Part shown: positions 45,156 through 55,879 of the stretch, piece after piece
Numbering within the stretch: position 1 is the first letter of the stretch
Layout of the letters: every line of letters begins with the position of its first letter
Assembly (NCBI GenBank): GCA_965199895.1
Contig: CBDATJ010000013.1
Location: forward strand, 22,215-86,214
Direction of reading: 5' to 3'
Length of the DNA: 64,000 nucleotides
From: Bin55 sp965199895
GTDB taxonomy: Bacteria; Pseudomonadota; Gammaproteobacteria; Pseudomonadales; Azotimanducaceae
Notes under the pieces: generated by a model
Told to the model about the DNA's origin: nothing
Seen by the model: the letters and a program-made list of their open reading frames with translations, nothing else
Databases searched by the model: none
Position numbers and translations under genes: made by a program

Positions 45156-48100
45156 GTGTCTGAACTCTATATCCACTCCGGATCTTCAGCACATAGTCCA
45201 GGCACGCTACAAAAGATCCTAACACGACTCAGGGACTCTTTTCCCGAAGTGACCACAATCGAGTCGCGTTTCGTACACATCGTCTGGACCAATCGTCCTT
45301 TAACCGAGGAAGAGCTCGACATCATTCACTCATTGCTCCGATATGGATCTACGGTGACATCGCAACCCACGACTGAACGTCGTTGTACGGTGGTACCTAG
45401 AGTGGGAACCCTTTCACCTTGGTCGAGTAAAGCTACAGATATCTTTGGGTTGTGCAATCTTGAATCTGTAGTACGAGTAGAGCGTGGGATGCGCTGGCAC
45501 CTCAATAGTTGGCACAGCGACATGTCTCAGATATTGCATGATCGAATGACTGAAACAGTCATGTTCGAAGAAGATTTTGCCCCACTGTTCGAAGCTCTTG
45601 CACCCAAACCACTCCAGTCAATTGCATTAAACGATAACCCAATTGAAGTACTCACTAAACATAGTACCGAACATTCCCTCGCACTGTCGGTTGATGAAAT
45701 CGAATATCTAGCAGATGTTTTTTCAACACTCAAAAGAGATCCCACTGATGTAGAACTGATGATGTTTGCACAAGCAAACTCGGAACACTGTCGACACAAG
45801 ATCTTTAACGCCAAATGGATCGTCGATGGAGAAGAGGAACCAGCAAGCTTGTTTGACATGATTCGCCAAACCACTGAGTCCATTAACCATCAAGGGATTC
45901 GGTCCGCATATCGCGATAACGCTGCAGTCATGGAAGGCAACTACAGCAAACGGTTCCACCCTTTCCCCCACAACCAAACCTACGGTTATCGTACTACACC
46001 AATGGATGTAGTGTTGAAAGTAGAAACTCATAACCATCCGACAGCCATATCTCCGTATGCGGGTGCAGCTACCGGCTCGGGTGGAGAGATTAGAGACGAA
46101 GGAGCGGTAGGTCGTGGTTCTAAGCCAGTAGCAGGAGTTGTGGGGTATACAACATCTCACTTGCGCATACCGGAAGATCCTCAACCTTGGGAAAGTGATT
46201 TAGGTAAACCAAGCCGAATAGCCTCAGCACTTGAGATCATGATCGATGGTCCACTGGGATCTGCTGCATACAACAACGAATACGGTCGACCCGCTCTGTG
46301 TGGTTATTTTCGTACCTTTGAGCATCAAGTTTCTTCCACTAAGTATTGGGGATATCACAAACCCATCATGATTGCAGGTGGAATCGGATCAATCGAACGA
46401 AACAACATATCTATCGGCAAAAGACCCAATGAAACTGAGTTTCATATTGTGGTCCTTGGTGGTCCAAGTTTCTTGATTGGTTTGGGTGGGGGGTCCAGTT
46501 CGAGTGTGAGCTCGGGTCAATCGTCGGAAGATTTGGATTTTGCTTCCGTACAAAGAGATAACGCAGAGCTAGAACGTCGTTGCCAGGAAGTCATTGATTA
46601 CTGCACTTCATTAGATGAGGAAAACCCCCTTGTTCGCATTCACGATGTGGGAGCAGGGGGCTTATCTAACGCGATTCCTGAGCTAATGAACGACTTGGGC
46701 TTAGGAGGAAATATTAGACTTCGTGAGGTTCCAAGTGCTGATAAAAGTATGTCTCCCTTAGAGATCTGGTGTAACGAATCACAGGAACGGTACGTTCTTG
46801 CAGTCAGACTTCAATCCCTGGACGTGTTGCAATGGGTGTGCAGTCGAGAACGATGTCCCTATGCTATTATTGGTGAGACTAGAACCGACGGGAAATTAGT
46901 CGTTGAAGATAGCAATTTAGACAGTTGTCCGATTGATTTGGATTTGGATGTTGTTCTCGGAAAACCACCCAAGATGGTGCGTTCCTTTGAGAGGCAATAC
47001 CCACCAGTTTCAAATATACACTTGAGTGAAATCAATTTACAGGACGCACTCACTAGAGTTTTGAGATTTCCTGTTGTTGGTTCAAAGAAATTCTTAATCA
47101 CCATAGGTGATCGAAGCATTACTGGGTTGATAGCTAGAGATCAGATGGTGGGACCTTATCAGGTTCCCGTAGCAGATGCTGCAATCACTATCGCTGGATA
47201 TGACACTTATCGAGGTGAAGCAGTATCGATGGGTGAACGTTCGCCCGTGGGTATCACTGACGCAGCGGCTTCAGTACGGTTAGCCATCGCGGAAGCTCTA
47301 ACCAATCTAGCATCAGTGTCGATGGAATCTCTAGATCGTATTGTGTTGTCAGCAAATTGGATGGCTGCACCTAATTCACCCAACCAGGATCAAGCCCTAT
47401 TCGATGCGGTTGCAGCATCTTCAGATTTGTGTCAACTGTTAGGGATTGCGATCCCCGTCGGCAAAGACAGTCTTTCGATGTGCACAAAGTGGCAGTCCGC
47501 CGGCAATGATTTTGAAGTTACTTCACCGGTTTCACTTAACGTTACAGCTGCGGTTCCAGTCACTGATGTCAGAAGTGCGCTCACTCCCCAGTTGACAGGT
47601 ACAGATTCCCAACTAGTACTGGTGTCGCTGTCCAAACACAACCGTTTGGGTGGGAGTGTTCTCTCTCAAGTCTACTCGCAACTCGGTGACCCATCTCCTG
47701 ATGTTGAAAGTGCAGAGTTGTTGCGCAAACTGATGGAATTCTCTCAATGGATGCTCACCCACAAGTACACTCATAGCGTTCATGATCGATCTGACGGTGG
47801 GTTGATTATCACTCTGCTTGAAATGGCATTTGCTGGTCGCATGGGGATTGAAGTCAGAGTCAACCATGCCCCACTTGAAGAGTTGTTCTCTGAAGAAATT
47901 GGGTTAGTGTTCGAGGTATCCGAAGACAACATTCGAGAGGTTATGTACCAAGCCAGAACGATGTCTTTGACTGCTTCGATTGTTGGAAAAGTGACCTCCA
48001 GAAATGAGGTTTGCATCACTCACAACGGTGAAGTTCTCTTCAGAGAGTCCTTAGTTGAGTTAGAGAGAACCTGGTCGAAAACCAGTTACTTGATACAGCG

Positions 48101-49004
48101 GATGAGGGATGAACCCCATTGTGCTGATTCTGAGTTTGAATTGATTGGTAAAGATCCAGGTTTATGCGAACAGTTGACTTTCAAGGTGGATCAACGATCT
48201 TACTATGCACCGCCATCAATGGTTCGACCTAAAGTTGCAATTTTGCGCGATCAAGGAGTGAACGGTCAGATTGAGATGGCTGCTGCGTTTGTTTGTGCTG
48301 GTTTCAATTGTGTCGATGTGCACATGTCTGATCTATTTTCTCAATCAGTGACCTTAGCAGACTTTGATGTTTTAGCTCTTTGTGGCGGTTTTTCTTACGG
48401 TGATGTCTTAGGAGGTGGGGGTGGTTGGGCAAAATCGATTTTGTTTAACGAACATGTACGAGAGGAATTTCAAACCTTTTTTGAAAGACCCAATGGCTTA
48501 ACCTTGGGTGTATGCAACGGCTTTCAAATGTTGGTTCAGTTGAATTCATTGATTCCGGGTACCAATCACTGGCCAAGTATCGAAACCAATATCTCTGATC
48601 GATTCGAAGCACGGACGGTACAGGTAAAAATAGAACAATCAGATTCTCTCTGGCTTGTTGGAATGTCCGGTAGCCAACTCATCGTTCCGGTTGCTCATGG
48701 TCAGGGGCAAGTTCGATGTCGCAACACCACAGTTTCTGAATTAGCTGCTTGTGGTCAGGTTGCGTTTCGATATGTTGACGGTCACGGAGTTCCTACATCC
48801 ACGTATCCACTGAATCCCAATGGATCCGAAGATGCGATTGCTGGAATAACATCCGTAGATGGTAGAGTTCTAGGGTTAATGCCACATCCGGAACGGGTCT
48901 TTCGAACCATTCAGCTGTCTTGGAGCGGTGCTGATGAGGATCGAGAGTTTAGCCCCTGGTTCCAATTGTTTCGCAATGCTCACAAAGCTATAGTGGAACA
49001 GTGA
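45156..49004 (+). CDS. purL: phosphoribosylformylglycinamidine synthase (large, single-chain)
   Basis: 1282 aa from a GTG start. It has the N-terminal PurS-like domain, the FGAM synthase domains (EIEYLADVF.., AQANSEHCRHKIFNA, VLKVETHNHPTAISPYAGAATGSGGEIRDEGAVGRG split over the motif), and a C-terminal class I glutaminase with LGVCNGFQ (Cys1120) and GLMPHPER. It converts FGAR to FGAM in purine synthesis. Full length for the gamma/beta single-chain enzyme. Confidence 0.97.
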   Translation: MSELYIHSGSSAHSPGTLQKILTRLRDSFPEVTTIESRFVHIVWTNRPLTEEELDIIHSLLRYGSTVTSQPTTERRCTVVPRVGTLSPWSSKATDIFGLCNLESVVRVERGMRWHLNSWHSDMSQILHDRMTETVMFEEDFAPLFEALAPKPLQSIALNDNPIEVLTKHSTEHSLALSVDEIEYLADVFSTLKRDPTDVELMMFAQANSEHCRHKIFNAKWIVDGEEEPASLFDMIRQTTESINHQGIRSAYRDNAAVMEGNYSKRFHPFPHNQTYGYRTTPMDVVLKVETHNHPTAISPYAGAATGSGGEIRDEGAVGRGSKPVAGVVGYTTSHLRIPEDPQPWESDLGKPSRIASALEIMIDGPLGSAAYNNEYGRPALCGYFRTFEHQVSSTKYWGYHKPIMIAGGIGSIERNNISIGKRPNETEFHIVVLGGPSFLIGLGGGSSSSVSSGQSSEDLDFASVQRDNAELERRCQEVIDYCTSLDEENPLVRIHDVGAGGLSNAIPELMNDLGLGGNIRLREVPSADKSMSPLEIWCNESQERYVLAVRLQSLDVLQWVCSRERCPYAIIGETRTDGKLVVEDSNLDSCPIDLDLDVVLGKPPKMVRSFERQYPPVSNIHLSEINLQDALTRVLRFPVVGSKKFLITIGDRSITGLIARDQMVGPYQVPVADAAITIAGYDTYRGEAVSMGERSPVGITDAAASVRLAIAEALTNLASVSMESLDRIVLSANWMAAPNSPNQDQALFDAVAASSDLCQLLGIAIPVGKDSLSMCTKWQSAGNDFEVTSPVSLNVTAAVPVTDVRSALTPQLTGTDSQLVLVSLSKHNRLGGSVLSQVYSQLGDPSPDVESAELLRKLMEFSQWMLTHKYTHSVHDRSDGGLIITLLEMAFAGRMGIEVRVNHAPLEELFSEEIGLVFEVSEDNIREVMYQARTMSLTASIVGKVTSRNEVCITHNGEVLFRESLVELERTWSKTSYLIQRMRDEPHCADSEFELIGKDPGLCEQLTFKVDQRSYYAPPSMVRPKVAILRDQGVNGQIEMAAAFVCAGFNCVDVHMSDLFSQSVTLADFDVLALCGGFSYGDVLGGGGGWAKSILFNEHVREEFQTFFERPNGLTLGVCNGFQMLVQLNSLIPGTNHWPSIETNISDRFEARTVQVKIEQSDSLWLVGMSGSQLIVPVAHGQGQVRCRNTTVSELAACGQVAFRYVDGHGVPTSTYPLNPNGSEDAIAGITSVDGRVLGLMPHPERVFRTIQLSWSGADEDREFSPWFQLFRNAHKAIVEQ

Positions 49005-49069
49005 TTTGAATCATTGACAGTGGATACCACGACATAATGAGTCCCATTGAACCTGCCTACTAGGAAACG

Positions 49070-50263
49070 ATGCTACCGACTACCCCAGATCAACGAATCC
49101 AGTCTATCGATGTTTTGCGTGGCATTGTGGTCTTGGGCATATTGATTCTGAATGCTGCGTACTTTGCATTTCCGTCCTATGTTGCGGGCAACCCTAGTTT
49201 GTTCTGGCAAGTACCGTTCGAGGGGATTGATGTAACCGCCTTTGCTATAGCGTGGATCGGATTTGAAGGTGCACAACGCGCGATATTTTCGATTCTATTC
49301 GGAGTAGGCATCGCAATATTCTGCGACAGAGTATCTTCCGATGAACGAAGTGCCAACCTATCCTCTCTCCATTACCGACGGATGTTTGGTCTAATGCTGT
49401 TCGGTCTAGTAGACATCGTGATATTACTGTGGGCTGGAGACATCATCTTTTTGTATGGAGTTGCAGGTATGTTGATCTACTTCGCAAGAGATTGGTCTGT
49501 GCGCCGATTACTCACGGTTGCGTTCGTCATATGTGTCATTCTGACCCTTCTACTGGCTCTGTTTGCTTTGGTTGAACAGCTAATGGATGATAGTTTATCG
49601 GATTACGATGTAAAAATCGCCCGAGAACTAGAGCAAAGGAGTGGAGGATATCTATCTGCTTTTCCTGCTGTAATGTGGATTTCACTTAAGTTCCAGTTAG
49701 GTCAAGGAATCTTATATTCCCTGTGGGATGTCATCATGATGATGCTGGTAGGATTGGCTTTGTATAAGCTCCGCGTGTTGGATGCTTCTCGTTCCTACAC
49801 GACCTATGTCTTAATGACAGTTATCGGACTGGGTGTAGGACTCACTATTAATGCTATAGAAACACTAGGATTTATACGAAGTGGTTTCGAGGGAAGTTTA
49901 TCGATAGTGTGGTCTTATCAATTCGGGAGAGCTGGTGTTGCATGCGGTGTGATCGGGGTAGTGATGTTAATTTGTAAACTGGAGTGGTTCGGTAAATTCC
50001 GAAGTTGCTTTGCAGCAGTCGGCAGAATGGCGTTAACTAATTATTTAATGCAGTCGTTTATCTGCTTAATTTACTTCGTAATACTGGGTAACTTCGGACA
50101 GTTGAGATACCACCAAATCTTCTACGTAGTGTTTGCAATTTGGGCATTTCAGCTCATCTACAGTCCACTCTGGCTGAAGAGGTTCCGTTATGGTCCTCTG
50201 GAGTACCTCTGGAGGAAGATAACCTATAGTGGTCGACTGAAACCAGACTCCTCTAGCCAATGA
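49070..50263 (+). CDS. DUF418-family membrane protein
   Basis: 397 aa, about ten membrane helices. It begins with the DUF418 hallmark RIQSIDVLRGIVVLGILILN and ends with the conserved C-terminal segment (NYLMQSFICLIYF ... WLKRFRYGPLEYLWRKITY). The family is of unknown function, possibly acyltransferase- or transporter-like. It starts 65 bp after purL and may be a separate unit. Confidence 0.88.
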   Translation: MLPTTPDQRIQSIDVLRGIVVLGILILNAAYFAFPSYVAGNPSLFWQVPFEGIDVTAFAIAWIGFEGAQRAIFSILFGVGIAIFCDRVSSDERSANLSSLHYRRMFGLMLFGLVDIVILLWAGDIIFLYGVAGMLIYFARDWSVRRLLTVAFVICVILTLLLALFALVEQLMDDSLSDYDVKIARELEQRSGGYLSAFPAVMWISLKFQLGQGILYSLWDVIMMMLVGLALYKLRVLDASRSYTTYVLMTVIGLGVGLTINAIETLGFIRSGFEGSLSIVWSYQFGRAGVACGVIGVVMLICKLEWFGKFRSCFAAVGRMALTNYLMQSFICLIYFVILGNFGQLRYHQIFYVVFAIWAFQLIYSPLWLKRFRYGPLEYLWRKITYSGRLKPDSSSQ

Positions 50264-50767
50264 GGATTCGTTTGTTTGAGTGAGTGGCCAACAAGACACA
50301 ACATTTCGAGACAACTAGTTTTGCGACTCTGGAGGATACCCAAAATCTTGACGCTCAGACATGTTACTTTGGGGCGAGCACTCTGCTATCTCAACGTACC
50401 CAAAATCAAACCAATAGTATCAGCCTCGTTCTCAATTAGTACGATTTCGTGAACAAAATAATCTTTAGAACTCGTTCTCTGTATATCACAATCATTCCTC
50501 ATCGGCCAAAGAGAGAAAATACCACTTAGGCAACAAAAAATTCCTACTCAAGTACAGACCAACAATTCCTGATCGACTGTCATGTTAATATGACTGGCAT
50601 CCTCTAAAACATAAAGAAAAACAAGAGAATCTGATTAGTAGAGAGTCACTCATGTTAAATCCCCCAATCTCACTCTTCGTTTAGAAATATCCCTAGTGAA
50701 CAGAGTCTTGGAACGTAATGGACGAGCAAAATGATCATGTTCAAGCTGATTGGTAAGTAAACACCTG
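50264..50767. other. ~500-bp gap, no gene seen
   Basis: No supported gene, RNA or strong hairpin. The last 50 bases should contain the start signals of the carbonic-anhydrase-like gene. A 12-codon frame at about 50720 is too short to call. Confidence 0.45.
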
Positions 50768-51298
50768 ATGAGTTCATTCCAGCCAGCAAATGACCCAAAG
50801 ACATTTCAAAACGAAGAGGTGTGGGTTGCTCCAAATGCCACCATCATCGGTGATGTCTGCATCAAATCGAAGTCCAGTATCTGGTGGGGAGCCGTTCTCC
50901 GAGGAGACTTAGATACCATCGAAATTGGTGAGTGTAGTAATATACAAGATAATTGTGTTGTACACGTTGACGAGGGGTTCCCTGTAATAATCGAAGACTT
51001 TGTGACCGTAGGCCATGGCGCAGTTCTCCATGGTTGCACGATACAACGAAATAGTCTGATCGGAATCAATGCCACCATCCTTAACAGTGTAGTCATTGGA
51101 GAAAACTGTCTGATCGGGTCAAATACCTTGGTAACCGAAGGTAAATCGATACCTCCTGGGAGTCTTGTGGTTGGAGTTCCAGGTCGAGTGGTCCGTAGTT
51201 TGTCGGAATCTGAAATCAGAGGACTCACTCAATCAGCCGAACACTATGTCCAATTGAGTGAGATGCAGAGCAGAAGGGTTCTAAACACGGGTAACTAG
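50768..51298 (+). CDS. gamma-carbonic anhydrase-like hexapeptide-repeat protein
   Basis: 176 aa from the ATG at 50768 (an in-frame TTG at 50750 would add six residues). It is a left-handed beta-helix with the gamma-CA/YrdA pattern IWWGAVLRGDLDTIEIGECSNIQDNCVVH, and metal ligands His66, His83 and His88 (VVHVDEG; TVGHGAVLHGC). It probably binds metal; whether it hydrates CO2 cannot be told. It ends two bases before purT. Confidence 0.88.
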   Translation: MSSFQPANDPKTFQNEEVWVAPNATIIGDVCIKSKSSIWWGAVLRGDLDTIEIGECSNIQDNCVVHVDEGFPVIIEDFVTVGHGAVLHGCTIQRNSLIGINATILNSVVIGENCLIGSNTLVTEGKSIPPGSLVVGVPGRVVRSLSESEIRGLTQSAEHYVQLSEMQSRRVLNTGN

Positions 51299-51300
51299 CG

Positions 51301-52482
51301 ATGGTTCAAATTGGTACACCCATGAGCACAACCTCTACTCGCGCCATGGTTTTGGGTAGTGGAGAATTAGGCAAAGAAGTTGTGATTGAGCTGCAACGAC
51401 TGGGCGTAGAAACGATTGCAGTAGATCGTTATGACAACGCACCTGCGATGCAGGTTGCGCACAGCAAACATGTCATTGATATGCAAGACTCTAGATCACT
51501 CAGATTGTTGGTGCAAGAAGTACAACCTCATTACATCATCCCAGAAATTGAAGCCATCGCTACCAAAACACTTGTCAGTCTAGAGTCTAAAGGGTATAAC
51601 GTAATTCCTACAGCAGCAGCAGCCCATCTGACGATGAATCGAGGAGGGATTCGCAAGTTAGCTGCAATAGATTTGGGATTACCTACGTCCAAATATCAAT
51701 TTGCAAGCACGCATGCAGAGTACTTGACTGCAATAGAAAAAATTGGTTATCCGTCTGTCGTAAAACCTATCATGAGTTCATCTGGAAGGGGACAATCTAC
51801 GGTTTCCAATCAATCTGAAGCACTCAATGCTTGGGAATATGCGCTAGAAGATGCGCGAGGTTCTTCTGATGAAGTGATGGTTGAAGAATTAATTAACTTT
51901 GATTATGAAATCACACTATTGACGGTACGACATGTCGGTGGACTGACTTTTTGTGAGCCAGTGGGTCACCGTCAAGTAGGAGGAGACTACCAAGAGTCCT
52001 GGCAACCTCACCCAATGGAACCGGAAGTTCTGGATATGTGCAAGGACATGGCCGCCCAGATCACCGAACGTTTAGGTGGTTATGGTCTCTTCGGCGTAGA
52101 GTTTTTTATAAAAGAAAATAATGTCTACTTTAGTGAACTAAGCCCAAGACCTCACGATACCGGTATGGTCACCATGATTAGCCAAGATTTATCGGAATTT
52201 GGGCTTCACGCTCGTGCGTTATTGGGATTACCAATACCTGAAATCACTTTCTACGGTCCAAGTGCCAGTGCGGTTATCCTGGTTCACGGAAATTCCGACA
52301 AAGTCTGCTTCGGAAAATTGGATGACGCACTGAACATCCCGCAGACTCAAGTACGTTTATTTGGAAAACCCACTCTCAAGATTGAACGCAGAATGGGAGT
52401 AGCTTTAGCACGAGGAGAATCGGTTGAAGCAGCCCGAAATAAAGCGATGTCAGTCGTTCAGAATATTTCTGTAACAGTGTAA
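51301..52482 (+). CDS. purT: formate-dependent GAR transformylase
   Basis: 393 aa. ATP-grasp enzyme with the N-terminal VLGSGELGKEVVIELQRLGVETIAVDRY and the core VVKPIMSSSGRGQS and FFIKENNVYFSELSPRPHDTGMVT. It formylates GAR with formate and ATP, an alternative to PurN. In tandem with the carbonic-anhydrase-like gene. Together with purL, guaB and guaA, the window carries several purine genes. Confidence 0.96.
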   Translation: MVQIGTPMSTTSTRAMVLGSGELGKEVVIELQRLGVETIAVDRYDNAPAMQVAHSKHVIDMQDSRSLRLLVQEVQPHYIIPEIEAIATKTLVSLESKGYNVIPTAAAAHLTMNRGGIRKLAAIDLGLPTSKYQFASTHAEYLTAIEKIGYPSVVKPIMSSSGRGQSTVSNQSEALNAWEYALEDARGSSDEVMVEELINFDYEITLLTVRHVGGLTFCEPVGHRQVGGDYQESWQPHPMEPEVLDMCKDMAAQITERLGGYGLFGVEFFIKENNVYFSELSPRPHDTGMVTMISQDLSEFGLHARALLGLPIPEITFYGPSASAVILVHGNSDKVCFGKLDDALNIPQTQVRLFGKPTLKIERRMGVALARGESVEAARNKAMSVVQNISVTV

Positions 52483-52586
52483 CCTTCGACTGTCTGGAAT
52501 CCTTTCCAGGTGTCATATATTGGACATGTTTGCGGCTAGCATTCTCGGTTGCATTCCATGTTCCACTTATCACTTTGGAGGTTTAC

Positions 52587-55382
52587 TTGAAATTCTTGGG
52601 TGTATTTGCACTGAGTCTGATCGGTGCAGCTTTATTTGCTGAAGGTCGAATAGAAGGTAACGTTGTTGATGACTTCTCCGAACGGTCGTTAGCGGGTGCG
52701 ATCATCAGCATTTCTGAACTAGCCCGCGAAACCACATCTGACTCTGAAGGAAAGTTCATATTTGAAAATGTTCCTGCTGGAGACTACGAAATCACCACCA
52801 AATACCTAGGTTACACCAACCACACTACGAGTGTGACCGTAACCGGTGTAGAGAACGTTAGTGTAGAGATTACCTTGGAAGACACCATGGAGAATATGGT
52901 CATCACAGGACAAGTTTCTAGTTCGTCTGCTGCTCTCAACCAACAACGAGCTTCTGAAATCGTTTCATCCATTCTTTCAAGTGATGATTTTGGTCAGTTA
53001 CCCGACGCTAATTTGAGTGAAGCACTCCAACGTATACCTGGTGTGTTTCTTGAGAGAGACCAAGGGGAAGGACGGTTTATCGGAATCCGTGGAATCGATC
53101 CAGGCCTTAATGCTGCCAGTATCAACGGGGTCACACTAACCGCACCCGAGAATAGTACTCGAGCCGTTGCTTTGGACGTGATTCCTTCGGAGCTCTTGGA
53201 GACTCTCATCATCAAGAAATCTTTTACTCCTGACATGGACCCAGAGGGTATCGGTGGTTCCATTGAAGTAAAAAGTTTTTCAGCTTTTGTTCGAAAAGGA
53301 CCCACTTTCAAATTCAAAAGTGAGATTACCCAAAACCAATTGGAGAGTACCCGCAGTCCTAAATTAAGTGCTCGATTTAGCAACCGTTTTCCGATGGGTT
53401 CAGGTGATAACGAGATTGGTGTTGCCGGTTCATTTTCTTACTACGACCGAGACTTCGGTAGCGACAACATGGAAACCGATGGAGGTTGGTTCTCTGGTCT
53501 TGAAACCGTAGACGGTGTCGAGTTCAAAGGAGCTGAAGAAATCGAACAACGAAACTATCAAGTCAACCGTACGCGATTGGGTTTTGCGCTAAACATTGAT
53601 TTCAAGATTGATGATCGTGGAGAGTACTTTATCAGAACTCTGTTCAGTGAATTGGGAGATCAAGAGTACCGAAATCGAACTGAGTACAAGTTTGATAAGG
53701 GTGACGCTATCCGTGGTACTGCAACAAGTGCTATGTGGGAAGACGCAAACATCGAGCGTAGCATGAAAGATCGATATGAAACTCAAGAAATCCTGTCTCT
53801 CATTGCTGGAGGCGAATATGAACTCGGTGAGTACGAATTTGATTTCAGTATGGGAGTTTCTCAAGCGATGGAAGAAGAACCCGGTCGAATCGATGCTTCC
53901 TTCAAGCTCAAAAATGTAGACCTGGGTTATACCTATGCAGGCAACACCCTACAGCTCTTTGGTGAAGAAATTATCAATGATCCAGATGAATTTGAGCTCG
54001 ACGAAATAGTGATAGAAGACAACTTCACATCTGATTATCAGAACACACTCCGATTCGACATCAAAAAGGACTTTGACACTGAATTGGGCGAAATTCAATT
54101 TAAAGTTGGAACCAAACTGCGTCGACGCGACAAAGAGAATGATCAAGAGATTGTCGTCTATGATGGGTTCCCCAACGATCCAACGATGACCCAATTTCTT
54201 GCACCGGGACCGAACTATGGTTTGGGAGCGTTTGGACCTGGTCTAGATCCTGATGTCATTGCTACCTATATCTCTAGAAACGCGAACCAATTTGATCGGC
54301 ATGCAGACGATACTTTGGTGAGATCAGCTGTGGGCGACTACAACATACAAGAAGATGTAGATGCTTTCTTCATCATGAGCAAGTACAAGCGAGAAAAACT
54401 CAGTATCGTTTATGGAGTTCGATTTGAAGACACTTCGTTTTCAGCAAAAGGACAACGAGTCATTTTTGACGATGTAGATGGCAATGGTGATCCAACTCTG
54501 TCTCCTTTTTTCCTTAGCCAACACTACCACTCGGTTCTGCCCAGCATCAATGTGCGTTATGCTCAATCAGATGTTTTGATTCTCCGCTCCGCTTTCTACC
54601 GCACTATCGCGCGACCATCATTTGGTTACCTGAAACCTGGTGGTAAGGTTGAGTTTATCGATGACGACGGTGTGATCGAGTTTAAAGCTGAACTAGGTAA
54701 TCCCAATCTTGAACCCTTGACTGCTTCAAATTTTGACGCTTCAGTTGAGTACTATGACCCCGGTATCGGGTTGTTGGCAGCAAGTTACTTTCACAAAAAA
54801 ATTGACAGTTTTATTGTCCTAGCAGATGTTGCAGAGCGAACAGATTTAAGACAATTTGTTGGAGATATATCCGTTGATGATGCAAAGCTCATTGCTCCTA
54901 TCAATGGAAATGAAGCAAACATCAATGGTGTGGAGTTAACTTTCACCAAGAAACTCAATAAGTTACCGACACCCTTCGATGGATTGTTGTTAGCAACCAA
55001 TTTGACGCTGACCGACAGTGAAGCAATTCTAGCCCTGCGAGACACACCTATTCCCATGCCGAAGCAGTCTGACCATGTATTCAATATAAGCATCGGTTAC
55101 GAGACACAAAAGTTCTCATTCCGATTTGCAGGAACGTCGAAGAGTGATGTTTTAATTCGTCTAGAGGAACCAGATGATCCTGAATTTGATGTATATCAGT
55201 CGGGTCACACACAGTACGACTTCAGTGCGAAGTTCTATATTGGAGAGCGCGTCATGATCTACCTAGAAGGAAATAATCTAACCGACGAGCCTTACTACGC
55301 TTACTACCAGAATTCACTTTACAACTCACAGTACGAGGAGTATGGTCGGACCATTGCGATGGGCTGGCAGTACCGAATGTAA
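52587..55382 (+). CDS. TonB-dependent receptor with N-terminal carboxypeptidase-regulatory-like domain
   Basis: 931 aa. The TTG at 52587, with GGAGG upstream, gives a proper signal peptide (MKFLGVFALSLIGAALFA with TTG as Met). A longer frame from 52530 has no such start. Then comes a CarboxypepD_reg-like beta-sandwich (GRIEGNVVDDFSERSLAGA... YEITTKYLGYTNHT), a plug domain with LPDANLSEALQRIPGVFLER and RFIGIRGIDPGLNAASINGV, and a long barrel ending in a TonB-receptor C-terminal strand (EEYGRTIAMGWQYRM). This matches the large receptor family that imports glycans or other nutrients in marine gammaproteobacteria. Substrate unknown. Confidence 0.9.
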   Translation: MKFLGVFALSLIGAALFAEGRIEGNVVDDFSERSLAGAIISISELARETTSDSEGKFIFENVPAGDYEITTKYLGYTNHTTSVTVTGVENVSVEITLEDTMENMVITGQVSSSSAALNQQRASEIVSSILSSDDFGQLPDANLSEALQRIPGVFLERDQGEGRFIGIRGIDPGLNAASINGVTLTAPENSTRAVALDVIPSELLETLIIKKSFTPDMDPEGIGGSIEVKSFSAFVRKGPTFKFKSEITQNQLESTRSPKLSARFSNRFPMGSGDNEIGVAGSFSYYDRDFGSDNMETDGGWFSGLETVDGVEFKGAEEIEQRNYQVNRTRLGFALNIDFKIDDRGEYFIRTLFSELGDQEYRNRTEYKFDKGDAIRGTATSAMWEDANIERSMKDRYETQEILSLIAGGEYELGEYEFDFSMGVSQAMEEEPGRIDASFKLKNVDLGYTYAGNTLQLFGEEIINDPDEFELDEIVIEDNFTSDYQNTLRFDIKKDFDTELGEIQFKVGTKLRRRDKENDQEIVVYDGFPNDPTMTQFLAPGPNYGLGAFGPGLDPDVIATYISRNANQFDRHADDTLVRSAVGDYNIQEDVDAFFIMSKYKREKLSIVYGVRFEDTSFSAKGQRVIFDDVDGNGDPTLSPFFLSQHYHSVLPSINVRYAQSDVLILRSAFYRTIARPSFGYLKPGGKVEFIDDDGVIEFKAELGNPNLEPLTASNFDASVEYYDPGIGLLAASYFHKKIDSFIVLADVAERTDLRQFVGDISVDDAKLIAPINGNEANINGVELTFTKKLNKLPTPFDGLLLATNLTLTDSEAILALRDTPIPMPKQSDHVFNISIGYETQKFSFRFAGTSKSDVLIRLEEPDDPEFDVYQSGHTQYDFSAKFYIGERVMIYLEGNNLTDEPYYAYYQNSLYNSQYEEYGRTIAMGWQYRM

Positions 55383-55413
55383 TTGAATACTGAATCAACC
55401 CCTGTACTTTGAA

Positions 55414-55500
55414 GTGCATAACAAATTACTGACAGTGTTATCAGTGTTTGCTTGTGCTTTACTAGCATTTGCGGCTGGCATCATGGCCGCACAGGTATGA
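55414..55500 (+). CDS. possible 28-aa secreted or membrane peptide
   Basis: A GTG-started frame (with a weak TTTGAAG just before it) encodes basic HNK followed by a hydrophobic run (LLTVLSVFACALLAFAAGIMAAQ) and a stop. It looks like the signal-peptide stub of a lost gene or a tiny membrane peptide. It comes 31 bp after the receptor gene. No family recognised. Confidence 0.3.
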   Translation: MHNKLLTVLSVFACALLAFAAGIMAAQV

Positions 55501-55879
55501 AAGAATACCAATTCGATGCAAACCAGAACTTAAAATTGTAGCGTGGACAATTCTCATGGAGGCACTCAACCTCCAAAGTAGGAGGCTACGTAGCCCTTTC
55601 GGAGTGCAGTTACTTCAGTGACTAGTTTTTTTGTAAGTGGACAGAACAAGTAACCAGTTGAACTATTTCTGCACACGCTGTTTTCTGTATTAACTTCTTT
55701 GGAACGTGCCCATACACGACGGATAGGACTCACTGTACTTGGTAATGCTGACTCATGGAGATCAGCAATATGGCAAACGCGGCGTAGGGCTAGGTGTGAG
55801 CTCTCTCCGCATTTGTCCAAATGATGTTTTCACATACTGACCTCTGAAAAGCTCAGAGCATCCACATGAGTTGCGCACA
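55501..55879. other. gap downstream of selB; unassigned 84-codon frame
   Basis: The minus-strand frame 55566-55820 (84 codons) contains CHIADLHE, RRVWARSKEVNTENSVCRN and ends ASYFGG. It reads like protein but has no recognised family, and it could be a 3' fragment of a decayed gene. Short palindromes (TGGAGG/CCTCCA at 55557-55575; GGCTACGTAGCC) have no T-run. No tRNA-Sec was found here. Confidence 0.3.

Noticed and set aside
53000..53400. Long minus-strand frame (129 codons) within the second TonB receptor
   Set aside because: Antisense to a strongly supported receptor plug domain; no start signal or family match.
55501..55879. Possible tRNA-Sec (selC) near selAB
   Set aside because: The palindromes there do not form an acceptor stem, T-loop or CCA-compatible cloverleaf.
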